Counted from the first letter of the stretch, positions 25,365-43,754 are shown. The stretch: DNA of 64,000 nucleotides from Hypomesus transpacificus (GCF_021917145.1 NC_061067.1:3498504-3562503), one strand, 5' to 3'. Notes: generated from the sequence alone by a model not told the origin. A program made the numbers and translations.

Positions 25365-26284
25365 TCAGCGGCCAACCTGGTGACCTGGTGCAGCCAGAAC
25401 AACCTAAAGCTCAATGTTCTTAAGACAGTTAAGATGGTTGTGGACTTCAGGAAGAACACAGCCCCACTCACCCCCATCAACACTGTGGAGTCTTTCTGCT
25501 TACTGGGCACTGTCCTCTCCCAGGACCTCAAGTGGGAACTGAACATCGGCTCCTTCATCAAGAAAGCACAACAGAGGATGTACTTACTTCGGCAGCTGAA
25601 GAAATTCAACCTGCCAAAGACAATGATGGTGCACTTCTACTCAGCCATCATTGAGTCCATCCTCACCTCCGCCATCACCGTCTGGTACGCTGCTGCCACT
25701 GCCAAGGACAAGAGCAGGCTGCAGCGTATCATCCACACTGCTAAGAAGGTGATTGGCTGCAATCTGCCTACCCCTCGAGGACCTGCACACCTCGAGGACC
25801 CTGAGGCGAGCGAGGAAGATTGTGGCCGACTCCTCCCACCCTGGACCCTCCCTGTTTCAGTCACTCCCCTCCGGCAGAAGGCTGCGGTCCATCAGGACCA
25901 ATACCTGACGCCACAAACAACGTTTCTTCCCTTCCGCTGTTGGCCTCTTCAACAAGGCCAAGGGTCCACACTGACTCTAATGACTTTCTGCTTAAAACAC
26001 ACTGCTTTTTGCACTGCATTACAAAATTGTATCTTTTACATTTGCATTTTTTTTTTGTAAATTACGGCAACTTATATTTTATTTATTGTATATTTGATTT
26101 AATTCTAATTGCACTTAGTATTGCTACTTTATGTACCTTTTTATAGATAGTCCACATATTTAAATTTTAGGTTCCTATATGTTTATTGTATGCACCTTCC
26201 TGCCAAAGCAAATTCCTTGTCTGTGCAAACTTTCATTTTATTAAAAAGTTTTATTTAAACTTTCCGATTCTGATTCTGATTCAT
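25365..26284 (+). mobile_element. 5'-truncated L2-type LINE, 3' end of reverse transcriptase
   Basis: The plus-strand frame reads VTWCSQNNLKLN, then MVVDFRKN, FCLLGTVLSQDLKWELNI, IKKAQQRMYLLRQLKKFNL and IESILTSAITVWY, the C-terminal end of the reverse transcriptase ORF of fish L2/Maui-type LINEs. After VIGCNLP (about 25770) the family-like sequence continues in another frame (SGRRLRSIRTN-type), so a frameshift is present. The 3' end is a (GATTCT)n-type repeat at about 26264-26283, a usual L2 tail. The endonuclease and most of the reverse transcriptase are missing, so the copy is dead on arrival. Confidence 0.9.
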
Positions 26285-28704
<2,420 letters not shown>

Positions 28705-28775
28705 TGTGTGTGTGTGTGTGCCTGTGTGTGTGTGTGTGTGTGTGCCTGCGTGTGTGCGTGTGTGTGTGTGTGTGC
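28705..28775. repeat. (TG)n microsatellite, interrupted
   Basis: TG repeats broken by CCTG and CG interruptions. Confidence 0.92.
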
Positions 28776-29941
28776 ATTTTATAACTCTGAAGAAAAGCAA
28801 GAAAAACTTCACGTGATTTAAGCATTTTTTTGTGAAAATTCTATTTGAATCTACTATTGATCTATCTACTATCTACTATTATCATTTAATTTACGGTGGT
28901 GAAAGATGTGAGCTCTTTGCTCTTTGTACAGCAGCAGCTGTGTTCAACCCCATCAACTTCACCAGTTGACTGTGCCTAGTGAACCTGAAGTAGCCGTACA
29001 AACATGTCCACGTACATGTCATACAGCCGCACATGACTCTGTGAAGGTTGAGCTCACTTCACCGGCAGGCCTGACGTCTTTTCATTCTATTATTTTGTGT
29101 AAAATGTTATACAATACAAGTAAATAGATGCGTAGCTTATACAATACAATATATTTTATTAGGCGGGACATATAGGGATTTTTATGTTATTTTCACAAAG
29201 TACATTTTGTGAGCACTGAACACTAAATCAGTCAAAGCTACGCAGATCCGAAATGTAGAATACACCATCATGTGAATATGTATTTTTATAAATTAGATAA
29301 ATTCTTAATAAAAGAGTTTAAAGTTGTTTCCATTGGCAGAAATATGTAGTTTTTTTTCTCTTTTAATAAACTCTGAATAGTATGCGGCCTCCATTTGGCT
29401 TGTTTTCAATAGGCTATGTAGAGCATCCAAATGCAACACCATGGACAGCACAAAAAAAATCTTCCATTCCTGCAAAAAAAATGCCTTGGGTTTGAAAGCA
29501 CTTCTCTAGATGTCCATAATCCATACATCTCACTAGACAGAAACGCTATACAAACATAAAATAGAGAACACTCGTAAATACACTTAGTTCTTCATATAAT
29601 CTTCTGATTTGTCCTGTTGTCCAGGTACACACAGGTACACTGACTTGTCTGTTGAAAAAAAAGTTTTTCCCCAGCGATAATATCCAAGGAGGTTTAATCG
29701 ATATGTGCACGTCACAGCTCGATCGATTTGTTATCCAGATTGCGTTGGTCGTTGGATTTGGATATGAATTCCAGGGAAACGTTGCTTTACTTATATATAT
29801 GTATAGCCAATATATAAGGAGTGTAGGTACACATTGTGTCGGCGTCCTTGGCTGACGGCTGTGTTTAAATAAATGTAATGTTTGCTTGTTCTTCCCCGAG
29901 TGAAGGAGGGTCACGTGGTAATAAACTGATCTCAAATTTGA
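28776..29941. other. downstream flank and likely 3' UTR of cbln2
   Basis: No separate gene. On the minus strand an AATAAA signal at 29160-29155 would give cbln2 a 3' UTR of about 0.8 kb. This is a candidate end only; transcript data are needed to place it. Confidence 0.4.
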
Positions 29942-33376
<3,435 letters not shown>

Positions 33377-34160
33377 GTGTTTCTGTGGAGAAAAATTACA
33401 ATTCATTTGATCATTCCTTCAACTCCCTCTTTGCTGCTGTCGTTAGATTCTGTTTGCTTGAAAACAATGATCCAAGAATTCTCTGAATGCCTGAATGCGA
33501 TCTCTGAGATGTTCATATACATGGCTACTGCTTCTGTCATACCCAACCTGCTGACTTTTTATGAGGTTCAGTCTGTTAGGGATCCCCCACATGTCAAAAA
33601 CAAATTTGAACATGTCCAGATAAGGGATGACTCCATGTCTGACCACAAAGCTAGGCTATTGCTTTTTAATGCACTTCTGCCTCATTCTATAACAATTCGA
33701 AGTGCACTAACTTGCATTCCTATACTTACAAAGTAGCTTTACTCCTGAAAGGAAGATTATTGAGGCATTTCAAAAAGCTCCAGTACCTAGCAGGGAGTTT
33801 TACCTGCAACAAACAAGCAGCTAGTGAAAGATTTTAACATTTGTCTGGACATTGACTCCATCGCTACATGCCTCTGGCTGAATGATTACATCAAGGCCTT
33901 GAACAGATAATGGAGAAAAGTCAGAGACGCAGTAAATGGAAAGTAAAGAAACTGACAAATTGAGACTTCTGTGCATGCAGAGGCCAACCAACAGAGGTCA
34001 GTACAGTATACAGGATAACAGTAGTTATCCATGGGTTGGCTCAGAGACTTGTTACTGGCTTATTCACATAATCGAAAGTAAACCTCTAGATGCCACTAGT
34101 CAGGAGGATACCCAGTGCTGTTATGTCCTGACAAAATTCCACTGGATCACTATTTTCAGT
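33377..34160 (+). other. unrecognised protein-like stretch, interrupted
   Basis: The plus strand holds an open frame (about 33377-33736) whose later part has protein-like composition: IQEFSECLNAISEMFIYMA, VRDPPHVKNKFEHVQIRD and KARLLLFNALLPHSITIRS. Further amino-acid-rich segments such as IIEAFQKAPVPSREFYLQQ (about 33760-33815) follow in the same orientation, separated by interruptions. I recognise no family. It could be an old coding relic of a host gene or of a mobile or virus-like element, or chance. No flanking repeats were found. Confidence 0.3.
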
Positions 34161-34881
34161 ACCACCAATGTTTTGAAACCAAATGTGTTAATTTATACAT
34201 CATATATACATCCCTTCTCATTTCGTATTGCACTTGAACCATGGTGGTGCCGTCTACGTCATCTGTAAAAATAAAAACTTCTAAGCTTTGCAGCAGGCGT
34301 AACTCCCTAGAGGAGTTGGCTTGGGTAATAAATGTGCTGATGTTGTCCATACCTGGAGCAAATATTAGTAGCAGTGAGGGTTTGATGTTGAAATTCTGTT
34401 AGAACATGACTTAATTCTATTCTCAGAGTAATTACATTTATAGGCTATGCAACAGACCACTCAAAATGATAGTTGTAATGAAACTTGTGGAAACAGGGAT
34501 CCAGAAAAGTAAATGTGTTAACAATAGCGTTTTGAGTGTACCAATGCAAAAAGTAGAAGGTTGCAAAGTGTAGGCTACCCAAGATAAACAAACGAATAAA
34601 CTTTAAAATAGTAATGTTTTAATGATATCTTAAATATTGCTTAGTTCAGACACTGGAAAACAATCACAAATACATTTTAAATTCATACTTTACGTGGCCA
34701 GAGGTAGGCTAAAACATTTCCTAAATGTAAAAAGTTTTACAAATTTACTGTATAATTCCACAAAATGTCTGATGACACAATTCCCTTTTTTTCTAAAACG
34801 GTATGGGCAACCAAACACGGTTACTTGTGCACAATTGCTGAGTTAGATTTTAATGATTAAAATACTCTCTTATGTTTGCAC
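34161..34881. other. mos 3' flank
   Basis: No gene. The part nearest 34881 is mos 3' UTR on the minus strand and includes the motif listed at 34846-34863. Confidence 0.45.
34846..34863 (-). promoter_or_regulatory. candidate cytoplasmic polyadenylation element plus hexamer
   Basis: About 20 nt after the mos stop codon, the minus strand reads ATTTTAATCATTAAAATC. This contains UUUUAAU, a known CPE variant, two bases before AUUAAA, a common variant poly(A) signal. Vertebrate Mos mRNA is known to be controlled by CPE-dependent cytoplasmic polyadenylation in oocytes. The motif is nearly palindromic and AT-rich, so chance is possible. Confidence 0.35.
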
Positions 34882-35952
34882 TCAGGTCACTTCATTATGG
34901 ACGGGTAGGTCAACCTCCACCTCCAATATAAAAATGTCAGAAAATGATTGAACCGTTTCCAGATGAACGATGATCTCTTGTGCACTTGGTCTCAACTTGG
35001 CCTCGCTGCCCCAGCATCGACACAAAAGGGACCGGCAGCTATCACCCTCCTGAGTGTCGAAGAAAGGGTCGTCTTTGACGGAAGGTCGTAACTCATAAGC
35101 TACAACTGCATATAGAACATGTTGACGCTCACCCACATATGGCTGCCCTCTTGTGATTAATTGCCAAAGAGTTATGCCGAAGGAGTAGATATCTGCTTTA
35201 GGAGATACGTCTTCTCCTTTCAACAGTTCAGGTGCTCTGTGAGTATACGTACCCCCAACATGACTCAACAAGGGCCTATTTTCTGGTATATCACTCCTTT
35301 GATCCAGTTTCAGTGAAGAGCCAAAATCAACTATTTTACAAACATCCTCCATCGAAACCAATACATTGGCAGGTTTTAGATCTAAATGCAAAATGTCGTT
35401 CTTATGAAGAAAATCAAGCCCGTGAGCAATATCAATGGAGAACTTAGTCCATCTAACGACTCCAAGCTCCTCTGCACAGTCGTATATGACCTGGTGAAGA
35501 TTTCGATTTCCAACATATTCCATCAGAATGGTTCCAATGTTGTCCTCGTTTTCTAAATTGACCGGCACGCACGTTGTCGCTGCTATGATGCGTACAATGT
35601 TTTTATGTCGCAAATGACCAGCGTTCAACTCTGCCCAAAAGCTTTGTCTGGATGCAAGCTTGTTCTTGGTGCGCTTCTTTACTTTTTTGACCGCTACAGT
35701 TTCTCCAAAGTACACGCCCCTGTACACGGACCCAAAGCCGCCCGATCCAATTGATTGCATAGAATGTAGTTCTTTCCACAGGATCGTGGACGACCAAAGC
35801 CTGGTTGCAATCTTTCCATGTAATCTTTGAGCTGGTACTCGCAAGGTTGAAATAGAAGCGTTTTTTGCCAATGGACTGCTGCAAGCCCCGAAATTAAGAC
35901 ACTGATAAAGTTCCCTGGACAACAAGCGTGTCATGGGTATTGGAGAAGGCAT
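34882..35952 (-). CDS. mos: Mos serine/threonine kinase (oocyte MAPK kinase kinase)
   Basis: Intronless frame of 356 residues, close to human MOS (346). It starts at the ATG at 35952 with MPSP, as in mammals. Kinase motifs in order: glycine loop GSGGFGSVYRG (69-79), catalytic Lys89 in AVKK, HLDLKPAN (189-196, with the HLD typical of Mos instead of HRD), DFG (209-211), and THRAPELLKGE (238-247) in the activation segment. The stretches KNKLASRQSFWAELN and GERQHVLYAVVAYELRPS are Mos signatures. In oocytes Mos activates MEK/MAPK and underlies cytostatic-factor arrest at metaphase II. Pro2 and Ser3, known to affect Mos stability, are conserved. Neighbouring plag1 lies in the same orientation, as in the conserved vertebrate block. 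Confidence 0.97.
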   Translation of the reverse strand: MPSPIPMTRLLSRELYQCLNFGACSSPLAKNASISTLRVPAQRLHGKIATRLWSSTILWKELHSMQSIGSGGFGSVYRGVYFGETVAVKKVKKRTKNKLASRQSFWAELNAGHLRHKNIVRIIAATTCVPVNLENEDNIGTILMEYVGNRNLHQVIYDCAEELGVVRWTKFSIDIAHGLDFLHKNDILHLDLKPANVLVSMEDVCKIVDFGSSLKLDQRSDIPENRPLLSHVGGTYTHRAPELLKGEDVSPKADIYSFGITLWQLITRGQPYVGERQHVLYAVVAYELRPSVKDDPFFDTQEGDSCRSLLCRCWGSEAKLRPSAQEIIVHLETVQSFSDIFILEVEVDLPVHNEVT

Positions 35953-38400
35953 TTCCCTTGTTCGCTCTTTCCATGCCTAGAAGGTCTAGTTTCGTGTGCG
36001 ATTCATCCTAAAGTTATGAGCTGCAGCCATAGGCTACAACACGGCTGTCACTAGATGAGCTAATTGCTTCGTCAGCTGCTAGCTGAAACAACGATTGAAA
36101 GTAGGCCTATGGTAAGGTAAGTCAATTGACTAATAGGCTTTTTGGTGGGCATGTTTTTGTTGGCCGCAGAGCAATTAGGCTTATGCTACTTATATTTAGT
36201 AGCCTATAAGGCGTCTAAACAGGCCCTAGATAACTGTTGATGGGATTAATGAGTTTCTCCTAAAGCAAGACTGTAGTAGAATAACGGATGGATGAACACG
36301 GGATAATATCTAGCTATGTCCATGATAGCCACTGACTTCAAACATGATGTACTGTAACAACTCCAATTAATTGGTTCTGAACATTTACTTTGTAAATATG
36401 TGGTAAATCACTGTCTGATGCCTGGCTATTGTGGCTATGAATACAATTCCTTAGGCAGGAGAATCCCTTAAAGGTACAATCTGTAATATTTTCTTCAGTA
36501 AATTAAGAAGTTTTGTCTTACATAAACATTTAGGGTAAGCTGATGAGGCCTTCTGAGAGTTGTTTATCAACACAAGACAGCTCAGTGCCAGTGGAAAGTC
36601 AATTTCAAGTTTTTTGTTTCAATTTTCGCCTATGGCGAGGCCAGGTTGGCGCGGGCTTCAGTTTGTCTTATTGTTACTGATATTCAAATGTATTTTATAA
36701 TTAGCCTACCTGTTGTAGTTTTATAGGTTTAGGAGGTCCATCTCATTAGCATGTTGTAAGAGGCATAGGACAGTAGAGAGATACCTCAGCTGACACCTAA
36801 CAAATATTCCTTGTACGCCCTGCACACATACAAACACAAACAGTCTTCCATTAATTATTTGTTTTCTATTTATTAAACTTTAATTACATTGTGTAATAAC
36901 ACTGGAGTTGAAGACTGCAGCTCGTCTCTCTCATAGCAGCAAGGTATGTTTATAGAAAAAAAATCAGGTTATTCTGCCAGACAATAAATAATCTGTATCT
37001 TTGGATGATGTCAATGTTAAAAAATAATTGATAAAAGCTGCGTTAATTTCAGTTTTATGCAAAATAGATATATGAATTATTTGCCTATATTTATACAAAT
37101 AAAACAGTAGTTTGTAGAATAAGTAAAATATACAGGATTAGCAACATGAGTCCATTATTACTACAGGATGGCACTGCTGAAATGCACTGAACAACAAAAC
37201 CAACATGGCTGGAATGCAGTTTGCCTCTAAACAGAGGCCTCTGTACATCCTCGTCTTTGCAGAGGCGTCTCCACCTGGGAAGACTTTATGTCTACCCTCA
37301 TCAACGTTTGCCTCCCAGTCAGACGTTGAGTGAGCCTCCTCCCTTCAAAAACTTGCCAATAATGATTACCCTGACAAAGGTTCTCCGATACCACAATACA
37401 AAAGTAATGGAGAGTATTGACAAGCAAAATCCATTAAAGAGGACAACAACAAGCAAGTCACAGTAAAAAGAAGGTATATAAAACTAGTCACACGCCTAGC
37501 TCTAGAATGTAGAACACACATGCCAACTGTTCAGCTCAGTTTGATACTTTTGTCAAAATAAAATAAAAATCCTACAAAAGAGGTCTGCAGCACCAGAAGT
37601 ATCTGTTAGCAGCTTGATCCAATACCAGAAAGTTGCAGTATTGCAGTGTTTCTAACATACACATTCAACATGGTTCACTGGTACCACTGAAGCTTAACAT
37701 GAAGGGTTGACATGAATACTAAAGTTCTGTGTCTCTCAATAAAGGAACATTAGTGTCTCAGGTATATGAAATTGGTTATGGAAAGCATTTTTTGTTAAGT
37801 GCTTGTCAATCAAATGATGAGATTAAAAGAATATAAAAGAAGTCAAAATCCAGTGGAGATAAATAAATTGTTGTAAAATTGCAATGGGTATTTTACCTCA
37901 AAGTTGCCCTTGGATTCAGAACAAAATCTACTGTTTTTGTAAACTGTACTGGTAATCAATTCCATCAATAATTTATATCTTCTGTTATTGTTCATTGACA
38001 TGTTAAACCTCTATGAGAGACACTGAATATTTGTGCAAGTAAAGCAAAAATGACATTTTGATACTACAACACTGTAAAACTGTACCTGTAAAAATAAAAC
38101 ATTTGATACTGTATTTACACATTAACTTTCTTCTATTAGGTAAAACTCCTTTTTAAACAAGACGGTTGTATAGGAAACAAAAGCATTACATTTCCTAAAA
38201 GTGCTATGATTTAAAAATGAATATGCCCAATATAGCAACTACCAAACATTGTATGTGAAACTAAAGACCTTTCAGGTTCATCAATAAAACATATATTTCA
38301 TAATGCTTTGAAACATTCATGTCCTCATTTCAGTGTCATCGTACAACCCTTGTTACAAATACACTGTCTTCTTTTCTAAAGGGCCTCTGATCAATTTCTC
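35953..38400. other. mos upstream / plag1 downstream region
   Basis: No gene supported. The mos promoter should lie just above 35953. The part around 36460-36660 may be an interspersed repeat, but I cannot name it. Open frames at 37221-37466 lack recognisable domains. Confidence 0.45.
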
Positions 38401-38421
38401 GGGGGGGGGGGGGGGGGGGGG
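38401..38421. repeat. poly-G tract (21 G)
   Basis: Uninterrupted run of 21 G in the region downstream of plag1. Confidence 0.97.
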
Positions 38422-40339
38422 TTAAAGGACATATTATTAAGTACCATTAACTTCAACTTCTTTGGTGCAAGCGGCACATAACGCCTGAAAATAGCGCAAC
38501 AGTGGGCAAACAGCAAATTAAGTTGAAAGTTGAATATTGAGGCCTGGTTTCTAGATCTCTCCTTGTAAGCTTGACATTTGCATGTGCAAATCCGACCTCA
38601 CGGAAAGGTACAGTTAGGGATTCTTGAATTAATTACAAATGCATCTACCAATCCAATGAATAGCAATAATCTCGTCAATTCACTCCATGTACACTCTTCT
38701 AGTAAGTGTGCATCATTCAACCGCTTTCAGTTACAGCATCTTGCACAGACAAAGAAAAACCCTGGGAATGTCACCTCCTAGGGTTAGCATATGAGTCAAT
38801 TTAGCCACTTAAGAGTTTCTGGTCTTTCCTTATATCATTGCATTGAGCAGTAAAAACTTAGGTAACACAAAACCCATCATCTGACACACGTCTTAGCTCA
38901 TAAATACTGGCACCCATACAGGTATCATGTTGTCTTACCATCACCAACATTTCTCTATCATTCTAACATTGTACAGTACAGAACTGAAAACAGAAAGGGA
39001 AAAATATGTTTTGCAACCACTTCAGAGCATTATGATTAATCACGTAAAATATTGTATATATAAAAAGGTAAGCCCTAAAAATACAAAGGAAATTGCATTT
39101 CCTAACGTCTCATAGCAACACATCCAAGGAGGTGATTCTCAGTTGTGAACCAATTATGACAATGGCTTTAAACACATCTTTTCTAGAATGTGTTTAATAT
39201 CCACAGTCCAGTTCCCTTCAGTCTAGTTTGAGTAGGCCTAATTTCCCACAGAAATAACTAGGTGACACAAATGATTGTGAATGTGCATTATAGATAGTCA
39301 CCAAATATTGTCATATAAAAAGGGATGTTTTTTTATTCTAAAGCAGAGAACATGATGGTTTCTAAAATGATAAATGTGTCTGGTGTGCTACTGAAAGCGA
39401 TTCAGCCATCATTACTTCCATTGAAACATCTATTGAATAATCTTCTTAATGGACTTCGCTATGGATGAAATTCAGTCAAGGCTACTTGGTTCAGCTATAA
39501 AACCGTCAAAGGGCACATTTTCACTATCATAGGTTTCAAACCAATTTAAAGGTTATTAACCAGCTCTTCAGGTTGGACTCACTCCCTGTCTGACATGATT
39601 AACCATAATACCATTTAAATGTAACTTATATTGGGGAATCTTTTGCTAAATCACTGCTTGACTCAAGCAATAAAACTTGTATGTACTTTAGGTTCAGACA
39701 AATCAATCTAACTGTGGTACATTCTGATCTTGTCACTCCTCAAATAGAGTGTAATCCTTCATAGACCATGTCTTTACTATACATCTGTATTTCTAAGGAA
39801 TGGAGTGAAATATTTGAGAATAGAGTTATTGCTGTTGAGTCTAAATGTAACACAAACCCAGGCTGATGTTTCCCTTCCTGTTAAGACATTTTCCTTACTC
39901 ATACATGATTGAGCTATTTCTCCTTAATAACTGAAGTTGACTAAAGCAATTAAGACAACATGTAATCTCAAAACATAACCATATTGTATGTGTCTAACCT
40001 ACATTTTACCACAAAATAACAACTTCATTTTAAAACATGCATGTCATAGTCATTGGCATCCTTAGTCATCTATCTACATGGAAAAGGACACACAAATTAT
40101 GGTATGCATTTGCAAATCAGCCAATGGCTAAGAAAACAAGGGTTATTTGCAAGGGTAACCAGAAGATAACTTCAGCTGTCACCAAACCACAAACATAAAC
40201 AGATAGAGCTAGTTCAATCTCACTGTAAATTAAATTTAAATCAGTTATTCTGCCAATAAACACCAGGGGTGGGAACCGTAATATTGCAGAATAAATCCTA
40301 ATCCCCAATATAAAGTATGGTTGCAGATTTGTGATGTTG
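38422..40339. other. plag1 downstream region, nothing recognised
   Basis: AT-rich, no gene. Part may be a long plag1 3' UTR (mammalian PLAG1 has a long one), which cannot be delimited from sequence alone. Confidence 0.4.
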
Positions 40340-40835
40340 TGGGTCTGTTCTTTACTTCCAATGGCCCTAGAAACCTGTTAGGATATGTGGCACCATAAAC
40401 TCCATCATGTACCGGGAGAGTTTAGGTCAAAGCCTGTCTGTCTCTGCCAGATGGCTAACCCTGAGTTGTTAGATGTTCCAGCAGGACAATGATCTGAAGC
40501 ATACCTCCAAATCCACACTGAAATGGTTCACTGACCATAGATGTAAGCTTGTGCAATGGCTATCATAGTCCTCTGACATAAATCCTATCAAAACCGGTGG
40601 GGTGGGCTTAAAAGGAGAGTCAATAAGCTACGACTGAGGATATGTAAAGTTTCTGTGTGGAGGCACGGTCTTAAATTCCTTCCAAAATCTTCTCCCACCT
40701 TCTCAAACAATACAGGAGACAGCGTCTGACAGCTGTTATTTCTCAAAAGTGGGGATACACAAAGTAGGTGCCAATAATTGTGACATGCATGTTTCTGTAT
40801 AATATTTTTCTTCAAACATTTGTAACTCAAAGGTT
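40340..40835 (+). mobile_element. decayed Tc1/mariner transposon fragment
   Basis: The plus strand includes QQDNDLKHTSKSTLKWFTDH (about 40480-40540), the QDNDPKHTSK-type catalytic segment of fish Tc1-like transposases. A disrupted form of the QSPDLNPIE region and downstream sequence follow in shifting frames, with stops. The right part near 40765-40795 (GGTGCCAATAATTGTGACAT) resembles the ends of fish Tc1 elements. No intact terminal repeats were located. It is inactive, and its sequence differs from the copy at 15385-15795, so they are separate families or lineages. Confidence 0.75.
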
Positions 40836-42107
40836 AGATTAATATAATATTTTGAGAGTAAGATCAAGCTGAAAACAACAATGACAATCTTTTCACAGCC
40901 TTTTTTGTTCATATTAACCTAGGGTGTCAATGCGTCTTAATAGATAAATATAGATAATTACATATATGATTACAAATATATTTATAATTTATATAATTAT
41001 TGTGATGATAGAGAACAACAGTGTATGTCTCAGTGGGAAAAACAGGGATGAAACAGCAGCATCGATAAAACCTTAAACATCATAGCATGCTACTCAACTG
41101 CTTGCTAGATAATTGGTTGGCTTTGGTTTTGATAGGGATCCAGGATTTACATAACCTTCATTCCATGGTATATTCCCAATTGTGAGAACATACTGTATGT
41201 ATAGTTGTATTGCTTGAACTCCGCCCACACAGATATGAGACAGATATGTGATGATGTTCAACATCACTTAAAGTTCAAAGTGCTTTATGAAACATTGTAA
41301 AATAGGCACACTATGTTTTAACTATAAGGCACAATATTTTAAGAATCAAAAATAAAAACACTGCAACCTCGTCTAAATCTATTTAAAAATATATTTTAGT
41401 ACTCTGGATTGGGGTTTGTTATTGAACGAGTCTGAAATCTTGTAGTTCTGTACCAATTTTCTTTTTGTCAGTCCTGAATCTTTCTAGCTTTTGACATTAT
41501 TTGCATTTGCATGGAATCATATTTGTTTGTCTAAGACAAATTGTGTGGGGATGATTAAGTAAACAATTGCTGTTTAACATACTTTCAATTCTAGAATTAG
41601 TTAGAGGTAGAGGAATTAACTAGAGGTAGTTAACCAACTAGTTAACCAACAAGTTAGCTTATTGCTAGTGTGTTAAAACATTTTAAATTGTCTGGCATTT
41701 TTAGGTAACAACAAGGCACTTCAGGGTGTGCTATAGTTTTTATAGTACATGTAAGGCGGCTGCCTGGTCCACTGCCCATTGCAACTCCCCTGGCCTGTGC
41801 TCTTATAACAAAATTGTACATTTCTATTATGATTATTCTTTACTGACTTATTTGCTCAAAATTCAACGATGTAGTACATGTCCCAATACAAACTATATCT
41901 TTATATTATCAATCGTATAGATTCTGTAGTAAGTCAATTTACCTTAACAATGAGGTGTTTATATTCAATACATATGTTATTTCTAACACTAAATTTCATT
42001 CTATATGTCCTAATGATCAATCACTCCAGACGAGTGTTCAACTAAAACTTGGATTCAGATATATGAATGGATTTCATAAACTCTGCATTGACCTAGTGCT
42101 GAACTAA
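40836..42107. other. likely plag1 3' UTR and flank
   Basis: AT-rich sequence directly downstream of the plag1 stop on the minus strand; no gene is seen. Several local TTAACTAG-type repetitions occur around 41595-41660. Confidence 0.4.
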
Positions 42108-43754
42108 CTACTGAAAAGCCTGGTGAAAACGGGGCAGTGTGGTGGTTGTGTTCAGATTAGATGTGAAGGAGGAAGAGAGACCATGGAGGGGACTTCCAGA
42201 TACTTCCGGGGCATCAGGTGGTTGGGGGGACAACTGAACTAGAGAAAGGGTCTCCTCTGGCAGGTACGAGGTTGCCAAGCTGCCCATGGCTCCTGTCTGG
42301 TTATAATGTGGGCCATTTAAGGGCAGGAAGTTAAAGAGCTGTGAGAAATCAAGCAATGATGAAGAGGTTGCCAGCGTGTCACTTGTTGCTGCTGCTGCTG
42401 CAGCCACTGCAGACATTTTGGAGAGGGACATTTCCTGGGTTGTTTCATCCAAGGGGTCCACCTGGGGGTCCAGCTCCAGTTTCGAGGCAGAGAACTGAGT
42501 GGAGGAAGAGGGCATGGTGCTCTGCATTTCCATCAAGTATGTCTCCAGGTCTCCCTTCAAATGTTGCTCCCTCTCTGGCACGGTGGTAGTATATGAGGTA
42601 AAGTTGGAGCCCAGAGGGTACTTTAAGGAGAAAGAGTGTGGAAGGCTGTTAAGGTGTTCTGTATCCGGGGTTGGAAGGGCAAGGACAGGACAACCATAGA
42701 GCTGTAGCTGCCTCGAGGGCAGAATGGGTGGCAGATCACCCATTGCTAGGTCACTGACAAAGGGTTCCAGCGAATCGGTTGGCTCTGTCTTAACCCTCAG
42801 CATCTCCCGAGCATGGCTCTTCTTCACATGGCGTGTCAGGTGGTCCTTCCTACCGAAGCGCTGGGCGCAGTACTGACACAGGAAGTCCTTACGCCCTGTG
42901 TGCACCACCATGTGCCTCCGCACATCTTTGCGGGTGTAAAAGCGTCGCTCACAATGCTCGCATCTGTGCTTCTTCTCTTTGGTCCCGCCCGAGGACTTGC
43001 CTGCATGTGTTTTAAGGTGTTCCAGGAGAACCCCTGTGCTGGCAAATAGCTGCAGACACACCTGGCAGGTGAGGTCTCCGCTATTTGCTGCATGGAGGGC
43101 AAGGTGGCGTTTGAAGCCCAGCTTAGTGTTGTAGCTCTTACCACATTCCTGGCAGGAAAATGCCTCCTTGTTTGGGTCATGAGTGTGCAGGTGATTCTTT
43201 AAGTGATCCTTTCGATGAAACATTTTCTCACAGTATGTACACTTGTGGGTTTTCTCTGGTGAGTGTGTAGCCATATGCCTTTGAACACAGATACATTTCA
43301 TGAGTACTTTCATGAATTTCAGAAGAATGAAATCCTGCGTCTATGTTAGCATGCTGTGCAAGACACTGATCTTGTGATCTTAAAACAAGGATTCAATAAC
43401 ATATTTCTATAAAATATACTATGAAAGATCAGTTTATTTAACTATTAGTGGAGTACAGAGAGAACCAACATGCTACAGTTTGCTAAATAAGTCCAATTGT
43501 CTGTACCGTAGCAGCTTGTATTTGGAGACGAAGGCCTTGGTGCAGTCTTGATGGGAACACTGGTACGGTCTCTCTCCTGTGTGTGAGTACGAGTGCACCT
43601 TCAGCTTTTCTACACTATTGAAGGCCTTCTCGCATAGTTGGCAGGAAAAGTTCTTCCTGGGTTTTCCTTCAGCTCTCTTGCGCTTCCCTGTGGCCACCGC
43701 AAGCCTTACTTTCTCTGGAACGTAGTCAAGGTGCCCCTGGATTCCTGTGGCCAT
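42108..43754 (-). CDS. plag1: PLAG1 C2H2 zinc-finger transcription factor
   Basis: Two coding exons, 43754-43507 and 43278-42108, encode 472 residues (human 500). The donor splits the Arg codon of KLL-R-HMATH (CG|gtacag, then aaag|GCATATG), matching human KLQRHMATH. The N-terminus has a KRKR nuclear-localisation patch (24-27). Seven C2H2 fingers follow: [21 protein letters not shown], the [10 protein letters not shown] finger across the exon junction, then [32 protein letters not shown] and CQYCAQRF. The C-terminal half is the Ser-rich activation region with a short alanine run and [10 protein letters not shown], ending [11 protein letters not shown] as in human. PLAG1 drives growth genes such as IGF2. 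An acceptor at 43863 (cttcag) shows at least one upstream non-coding exon. Confidence 0.97.

Noticed and set aside
42341-43180. Open frames on the plus strand and second minus frame over plag1
   Set aside because: Shadows of the plag1 zinc-finger coding sequence.
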